The notes beneath the pieces were generated by a model that ran no database searches, was not told the origin of the DNA, and worked only from the letters and a program-made list of their open reading frames with translations. Position numbers and translations under genes: made by a program. A DNA stretch of 34,354 bases from a virus: positions 1 through 34,354 of IMG/VR virus record IMGVR_UViG_3300032242_000977. One strand, written 5' to 3'. Positions 29,570 through 34,354 of this stretch are shown one piece after another. How positions within the stretch are numbered: position 1 is the stretch's first letter; each line of letters starts with the position of its first letter.

Positions 29570-31711
29570 CTAATATTTTGTATTTATAACTTTTAATAAT
29601 TCCACTTTACACACATCTCTAGTCGCTGCATTGTAATCCACTATTCGGTTCAGTCTAAATAATGATCCATCAACATATATCAATTTAGAAAAATCTAAAA
29701 GGTTTATGTCTTGCTCATTCAATCTAAATGTGGCAGTTAATAACCTACTATCCTGGTCTATTATCTCATACATATATGGAAGCCAATAAACATTGAATTG
29801 ATTTACGTTAAATGCTCCACTTGTGATAGTAAAAAATAATTCTTTAGGGATGCTAAAATTCAAATCATTAGCCGGAGCATCAGGATCATCAAAGTGACCG
29901 GCATAAGGATAGTTAGTATATGTGCCTAATACATTGCCATTAGACTCAATGATATTCCAACTTGCTACACCTGTCACTTTTTTAGCAATAAGTATTCTGA
30001 TATTACTATCAATTTTTTCCTCAACCTTTCCTGTCACAAAAGCACCCCCATCAGTAGCATGAGAGATATTTGAATCCGTTCTCTTGTAAATAGTGCTGTA
30101 AACCTTATCCTCATTTAAGTAACCTACCAATGGAGTAGGGCTGAATATCAACTCAACTGTATTGCTCGCATTAGCAAACTCAAACTGAGTATCAAATAGG
30201 TAACTGCCATAAGGTAAATTGTATCTCTTTTTATATAAGTCATTCCAATAGTCAGTATCCTCTTTGAATTTAAATTCATAATACCTGGATGTAAGCTCAC
30301 TCATTGGCTTAATGCTAATAGGTTTGCTTCTATCCAATTTATAAGTCCAATCAATAGCGTTTAATGGGTTTGCATCAAAGAAATCAACATAAGGAGAAAT
30401 GTTCAATACATTCTGATTAAACTTATCTTCAAAGATGTATAAGTTGAACATCTTTATCATGCTTGCAATAAAATCCTTTTGTAAAATATTGGAAGGCAGG
30501 TTGGAGTTCATATTCAATGTATCTCCATAGTTTGCCGGAGCAAGTACATTTGAAGAAGCTATTAAAGTAAGATATGTATTATTAAATGCTGTAACATTGC
30601 TATTGTAGTAAGTACCATTAGATGATGGTATAACAATATGCACCTCTACACTTAACTCATCATTTGTTGCAAAAGAAACATCTCCTGTATAAGTATATCT
30701 ATAAGGAAGTGATATGTCCTTATATCCACCATAAGAATAAGTCTTTCTGTCAATTATAGTAGTGTTTTTATATATGGTAACTATTATTGAATAGTTATGT
30801 GTCGTTCCTGTATTGAAGTGAAGATTTGCATATCCATAAATACTAAAATTTAAAGTAGCAGTTATAGGGTTTGCACCTGTATAAGTAAATACACCGGCTG
30901 CCTGAGTAAAATTGCCTAATGTCAATGTGTTAAAAGTGACATTCTCTCTATCAGTATCATTTAAGTTTATAAGCGTATAATCAGCCGTATTATTAGCATT
31001 GATTAAAAAGCTAGTAGACTTAAATAAAGTCTTTTTGTTTTGAGGAATGATAAGGCTTTTAAATCTGCTTGTATTAAATAAAGCACAGTTATAAGAATAT
31101 CCTGCCTTAGCAAATATCTTATCTATATATTCCTTAGCAAATAATGCCGGCTTAAACGTTCCATACTGCCAATCATGCTTATCATCAGAATATGTTCCGT
31201 AGTCTATCAATGGGTAGTAATATCCTTGTCCGGCACTTGCATTTTCCCAACTGCCTACAATATTTGCAATACTCCAATTGTGATCATAAGCACTAAAATC
31301 TAAATCCTCTAATTTTAATGCTCCCATTTTAGAGATAAATCCACCAAGCTCACCAAATACTGCACAATCATATTCAATAGACTCATTGTCTAAAATGATT
31401 TCCATGATTCTGATAACACCTTTAAATATTTGTATGTTACCCTGAAATATTATACAACTTGCAGACTTAGCAACATTGTAATTGAAGTTTACATTTGCTT
31501 GTGTTGAATCGTACTGACCTGATTGAATAATATCAAACACATTACCAAATACAGCGTTATTTCTTGCCGTACCTGGTAAGGTAATTGTCTTACTGAATGA
31601 TGTGTTCCTGCTTGCAAAGTCCTTTACATCATCAATGGCAAAGGTTAGCAATGCATCTAAATCAGCACTAACATCTAGTTTATAGTTTTCTATGTATATT
31701 TCAGTTATCAT
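29570..31711 (-). CDS. Tail/baseplate protein (713 aa)
   Basis: A large beta-rich protein beginning ITEIYIENYKLDVSADLDAL; next comes DFASRNTSFSKTITLPGTAR (about residues 32-51), a start I associate with tail-tip proteins of Bacteroidota phages. The middle is rich in Tyr/Asn/Thr beta strands. It lies between the tape measure and a smaller tail gene and overlaps the upstream stop (ATGA), fitting a distal-tail or tail-associated baseplate role. No enzymatic domain is visible. Confidence 0.68.
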   Translation of the reverse strand: MITEIYIENYKLDVSADLDALLTFAIDDVKDFASRNTSFSKTITLPGTARNNAVFGNVFDIIQSGQYDSTQANVNFNYNVAKSASCIIFQGNIQIFKGVIRIMEIILDNESIEYDCAVFGELGGFISKMGALKLEDLDFSAYDHNWSIANIVGSWENASAGQGYYYPLIDYGTYSDDKHDWQYGTFKPALFAKEYIDKIFAKAGYSYNCALFNTSRFKSLIIPQNKKTLFKSTSFLINANNTADYTLINLNDTDRENVTFNTLTLGNFTQAAGVFTYTGANPITATLNFSIYGYANLHFNTGTTHNYSIIVTIYKNTTIIDRKTYSYGGYKDISLPYRYTYTGDVSFATNDELSVEVHIVIPSSNGTYYNSNVTAFNNTYLTLIASSNVLAPANYGDTLNMNSNLPSNILQKDFIASMIKMFNLYIFEDKFNQNVLNISPYVDFFDANPLNAIDWTYKLDRSKPISIKPMSELTSRYYEFKFKEDTDYWNDLYKKRYNLPYGSYLFDTQFEFANASNTVELIFSPTPLVGYLNEDKVYSTIYKRTDSNISHATDGGAFVTGKVEEKIDSNIRILIAKKVTGVASWNIIESNGNVLGTYTNYPYAGHFDDPDAPANDLNFSIPKELFFTITSGAFNVNQFNVYWLPYMYEIIDQDSRLLTATFRLNEQDINLLDFSKLIYVDGSLFRLNRIVDYNAATRDVCKVELLKVINTKY

Positions 31712-32874
31712 CTATATTGTACATTTTGATCATCACCAAATTGGATATTAAGAGTCAAATTGAATAATCTATCAACTGCTCTTGTTTTATATTCGTATTT
31801 AGTATCAGTAATCACAACAGGAATATAGTAGCCGGATTGCTCTAAGTATATTTGTGGGCTTCTTAATAGCTCACTTAACCAGGTATAAGTATCTTCTGTG
31901 ATGTAATCAGTATTCAAAATCTTTGACTCAACTGAATCACCATAGTAGACAATCTTATTATCATTTAATACCGTTCCATTATAATAAGTCATTGAACCAT
32001 CAGCGTTAATGATATATCCTAATTGAGTGAAATCCTTTTTAGTGATGTCAATAGATTTCTTAGATGATTTAGGAAAATCAAAGCTGTCATATCCACCCAA
32101 TTGATTTAGGAAATGAATAGTGAAAGGATTAAATCTAGGCTCACAATAAATATTAAACTTATAAGTCTTAGTTCCATTGGTTACAGTATAATAAGTTGTA
32201 TTTGCCGGTATTGCTCCTGATGCTATTGAATTGATAGCAATAGGAGATACATTTAGCTGTTGCAGATAATTTGCACCACTTGGTGTGATGGTAATATTGT
32301 TAGAAGCAAGCTGAGTTCCATTGGAGTCATAGCTTTTTACATTTAAAGTGATTGCATTTGTGGTAGTAGGGAAGTAAGGAATAAATACTTGCCCACCATT
32401 TAACTGAACATTAGTTGCACCTGGTCTATTTGATGCAAAAGTATCTGTGTAATTAGGTAGGATAGTGTATCCACCAACTAATCTTCCATTGTAATGATTG
32501 AAATAGTTTCTAGCACTATCAGTAGTTAAATTAGTATAAAGTGTGCCGGCATACTCCTCACCAAATTTACATTGAACTGAAGCAAAGTAAGCAGTTAGCT
32601 CCTGCGCTTTTACTACATTGTTTGTAGGATTGAATAAAGCATTTACATAGTTACGAACTATCATTCCTATGTTGAATATTCCTCTTTTGTTTACAGGGTT
32701 GGGGAAGGCTTTCAACCTTACTACCATTGTGCCTGCTATATACACATCACACACATACTTATAATTAGGGTATGTGGTAGCATCATTTGCTTTTGTAGCC
32801 TCATATACCGTATATACCAGGTCTCCATGAGCTGATGAGTAGTCCTGTGGTGTGTTATTAATTACTATTGCCAT
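31708..32874 (-). CDS. Tail/baseplate protein (388 aa)
   Basis: A beta-rich virion protein: DLVYTVYEATKANDATTYPN near the start, and RFNPFTIHFLNQLGGYDSFD (about residues 256-275), a segment I associate with tail genes of this phage group. It overlaps its neighbours at both ends and is co-transcribed with the 713-residue protein. Receptor-binding or distal tail roles are both possible. Confidence 0.62.
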   Translation of the reverse strand: MAIVINNTPQDYSSAHGDLVYTVYEATKANDATTYPNYKYVCDVYIAGTMVVRLKAFPNPVNKRGIFNIGMIVRNYVNALFNPTNNVVKAQELTAYFASVQCKFGEEYAGTLYTNLTTDSARNYFNHYNGRLVGGYTILPNYTDTFASNRPGATNVQLNGGQVFIPYFPTTTNAITLNVKSYDSNGTQLASNNITITPSGANYLQQLNVSPIAINSIASGAIPANTTYYTVTNGTKTYKFNIYCEPRFNPFTIHFLNQLGGYDSFDFPKSSKKSIDITKKDFTQLGYIINADGSMTYYNGTVLNDNKIVYYGDSVESKILNTDYITEDTYTWLSELLRSPQIYLEQSGYYIPVVITDTKYEYKTRAVDRLFNLTLNIQFGDDQNVQYR

Positions 32875-33529
32875 TTGTCAAACTATTTATTACATCTATT
32901 TTTAATGCTGTTTCAAATTCTCCTGCTATATATTGTTCTAAGTCCTTTACTGAATCAGTCCAAAAGTTTGTCTTTTTTAAACCTTTTCTTTTGATCATCA
33001 TAGTTGTAAATATGGCTGCTGATGTGGATGCATCAGTTATTTTATTTCTTCTTACTTCTCTTTGTGTAATAGGTCTCTTTCTCTCTGCTGCTCCTGTTGC
33101 TTTAGCTGCTTCAGTTGTCAGCCATTGCTTGATAGCTGCCACCATCTTTGAGTTCTTAGGTGCTGTGCCTTTTTTACCTGGAGCTTTAAACCCATAAGGT
33201 GAGTTAACGCTTGAGTCCTTCCAACCTTTTACCCCTTGATCTACAAACTTGTAGTAATCATTTACGTTAATATTAACTGTCATTACCTTACCCATGATAA
33301 TAACATCAGTAGGTTTGATGCTATCAACCAATGCGCCACCTGCAATCCTATCAGCTTTCTCAAGATTATCTCCTGCCTTTTGCATAAAGTGAACTGCTGA
33401 ATTATAGAGAGCAGTAGCAATGGCATCACCTGTAAATGGCTTCAATCTACTTAGGTCATCATTGTTTAAATCAAGGAATCCACTTTCAATGAGCTGCTGC
33501 TGTCTTTTTGCCTGACTAATGGATTGCAT
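32858..33529 (-). CDS. Putative tail component, gp10-like (223 aa)
   Basis: Helical start with FLDLNNDDLSRLKPFTGDAI, then a small alpha/beta core, VDSIKPTDVIIMGKVMTVNI and NVNDYYKFVDQGVKGWKDSS (about residues 68-107). The YYKFVDQGVKG segment is like the E/D-x-G strand of HK97 gp10-type neck or tail-completion proteins. The C-terminal half is basic (ERKRPITQREVRRNK). The call is tentative. Confidence 0.5.
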   Translation of the reverse strand: MQSISQAKRQQQLIESGFLDLNNDDLSRLKPFTGDAIATALYNSAVHFMQKAGDNLEKADRIAGGALVDSIKPTDVIIMGKVMTVNINVNDYYKFVDQGVKGWKDSSVNSPYGFKAPGKKGTAPKNSKMVAAIKQWLTTEAAKATGAAERKRPITQREVRRNKITDASTSAAIFTTMMIKRKGLKKTNFWTDSVKDLEQYIAGEFETALKIDVINSLTNGNSN

Positions 33530-34220
33530 TTTTCTGTCTTTTAGCTAGTTCTTCCTCATATTGAGATAATGCCTTTAAATAAGCCAAGTCATTAAAGGAT
33601 TGTATTACAGGTAGGTCAAACGCTTTCTCTAATGTGATGCCTTCAAATTCAGCCACTTTCTTAGCTGAGTATATCCATCCATATCTATTGTTGAAATCAT
33701 CATTGTCCGGCTTCTCTTGTTCACCTTCTTCACTTACACCAAATAAACCTTGATATTTATTATTAAACTCTTTGAATTGCTCCAGGAACTTTCCTACGCT
33801 GTGTAGGATAGGGATAAATGGGAGCTTAAGTATTTGCTCACCTCTAGTAATATGATCAAGATTTCTTTTAGTGCATATTGATGCAGCTATTAGGTGCAGG
33901 TTTTCGATATGCCCACCTTTTAAAAAGTGTTGCACCTCGATATATTGCCCTAATGTAATCTTCTTAAAATCGTATTGAAATTTAAACCCTTTGTAGTTAT
34001 TGTAAGGTCTGCCTTTTACGTTCTTAAATCTTTCCCTTACTTGTTTCTCTAACTTTTGATATGTCTTTAAGCTGATAAGATTTATTTGCTCCTCAGTTTT
34101 GCCGGTTAAAAAGGTGATAGTGTAAAGCAGCTTATCAATCTCAGACATATCTGAGTTACCAATCTCATGAATGTATTGGTATTTTTCAACTGATATATTG
34201 CGCCAACTAGGTATCCTCAT
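33516..34220 (-). CDS. Putative tail assembly protein (234 aa)
   Basis: First gene of the virion operon. Largely helical: VEKYQYIHEIGNSDMSEIDK and LLYTITFLTGKTEEQINLIS (about residues 9-50), later WIYSAKKVAEFEGITLEKAF and LPVIQSFNDLAYLKALSQYE. This resembles helical tail-assembly chaperones, but no frameshift product is evident and it is far from the tape measure. ATG 34220 is preferred over an in-frame TTG at 34235. Late-gene motif copy 1 lies 4 bases upstream. Confidence 0.55.
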   Translation of the reverse strand: MRIPSWRNISVEKYQYIHEIGNSDMSEIDKLLYTITFLTGKTEEQINLISLKTYQKLEKQVRERFKNVKGRPYNNYKGFKFQYDFKKITLGQYIEVQHFLKGGHIENLHLIAASICTKRNLDHITRGEQILKLPFIPILHSVGKFLEQFKEFNNKYQGLFGVSEEGEQEKPDNDDFNNRYGWIYSAKKVAEFEGITLEKAFDLPVIQSFNDLAYLKALSQYEEELAKRQKNAIH

Positions 34221-34223
34221 ACC

Positions 34224-34238
34224 TATAAATAACAAAAA
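34224..34238 (-). promoter_or_regulatory. Late-gene upstream motif, copy 1
   Basis: Minus strand TTTTTGTTATTTATA, identical to copy 2 at 24670-24656. GTTATTTAT ends 4 bases before the ATG at 34220. Part of it lies in the terminal repeat, so the same bases also begin the window. Confidence 0.5.
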
Positions 34239-34354
34239 TTGGCTTTTGTTTCTAGTATTATCGCTCAGTAGTTAGCCGGATATAGCTCAAAAAACGGTTT
34301 TTTTGAGCTATAAATTGGCAATATGTTTCTAAAAGTGCATTTTTTGATGTGCAT
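34232..34354. repeat. Terminal direct repeat, right copy
   Basis: Exact copy of bases 1-123. It lies immediately upstream of the minus-strand gene starting at 34220, so that gene's 5' region continues into position 1 and onward when the circle is closed. Confidence 0.95.

Noticed and set aside
33516-33529. Possible programmed frameshift joining the 234- and 223-residue tail genes
   Set aside because: The overlap is an ordinary 14-base start/stop overlap with its own ATG, and no convincing slippery heptamer sits in the right frame.

Overview
The window is one complete circular (or circularly permuted) genome of a temperate tailed phage of Bacteroidota. The first 123 bases are repeated exactly as the last 123 (1-123 = 34232-34354), so the unique length is 34231 bp. 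The host assignment rests on textbook Bacteroidota promoters (TTTG-N19-TAnnTTTG), signal peptides ending in the Bacteroidota-typical SQ/GQ, A/T-rich start regions with few Shine-Dalgarno sites, low GC, and phage families usual in that phylum. Almost every gene is on the minus strand, so the genome reads from high to low coordinates; the one clear plus-strand gene is the HTH repressor at 10677-11105.

Layout in transcription order. (1) Integration and switch, 12.5-10.2 kb: a bidirectional terminator, a repeat-rich integrase upstream region (attP candidate), a tyrosine integrase, then a divergent repressor / HTH-protein pair separated by a palindrome-rich operator and a perfect promoter. (2) Early region, 10.1-4.7 kb: small regulators, a putative ssDNA-annealing protein, an SSB-like protein with an acidic DDLPF tail, a replication-initiator-like protein whose gene carries iteron-like repeats, a VRR-NUC nuclease, a sigma-70-like factor and small membrane and coiled-coil proteins. 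(3) Cargo and packaging, 4.7-0.5 kb: glycosyltransferase, HNH nuclease, methyltransferase, small and large terminase. (4) A 520-bp non-coding stretch full of inverted repeats, crossing the contig ends. (5) Virion genes, 34.2-16.7 kb, in an unusual order: tail/baseplate genes and tape measure first, then XkdF-like protease, scaffold, capsid, tail-tube candidate, portal, connector, tail-completion candidate and a 1416-residue repeat-rich fibre-like protein. (6) Three successive genes with Sec signal peptides (the fibre-like protein and two small ones), then lysis: two small membrane proteins, a single-gene spanin and a CHAP endolysin. (7) A phosphoesterase, DUF3310, a small zincin and a short operon of unknown genes ending at the terminator before the integrase.

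Control appears to have several layers. An 18-bp near-palindrome (AGTA-N10-TACT) recurs at three intergenic sites (four copies), twice overlapping a promoter. A separate motif, GTTATTTAT with a frequent upstream GGCAAAATA, sits just before the start codons of four virion genes, one of them directly behind a terminator. The encoded sigma-like protein is a candidate partner for that motif. No tRNA gene, CRISPR array, insertion sequence, DNA polymerase or replicative helicase was recognised, so the phage probably uses the host replisome.
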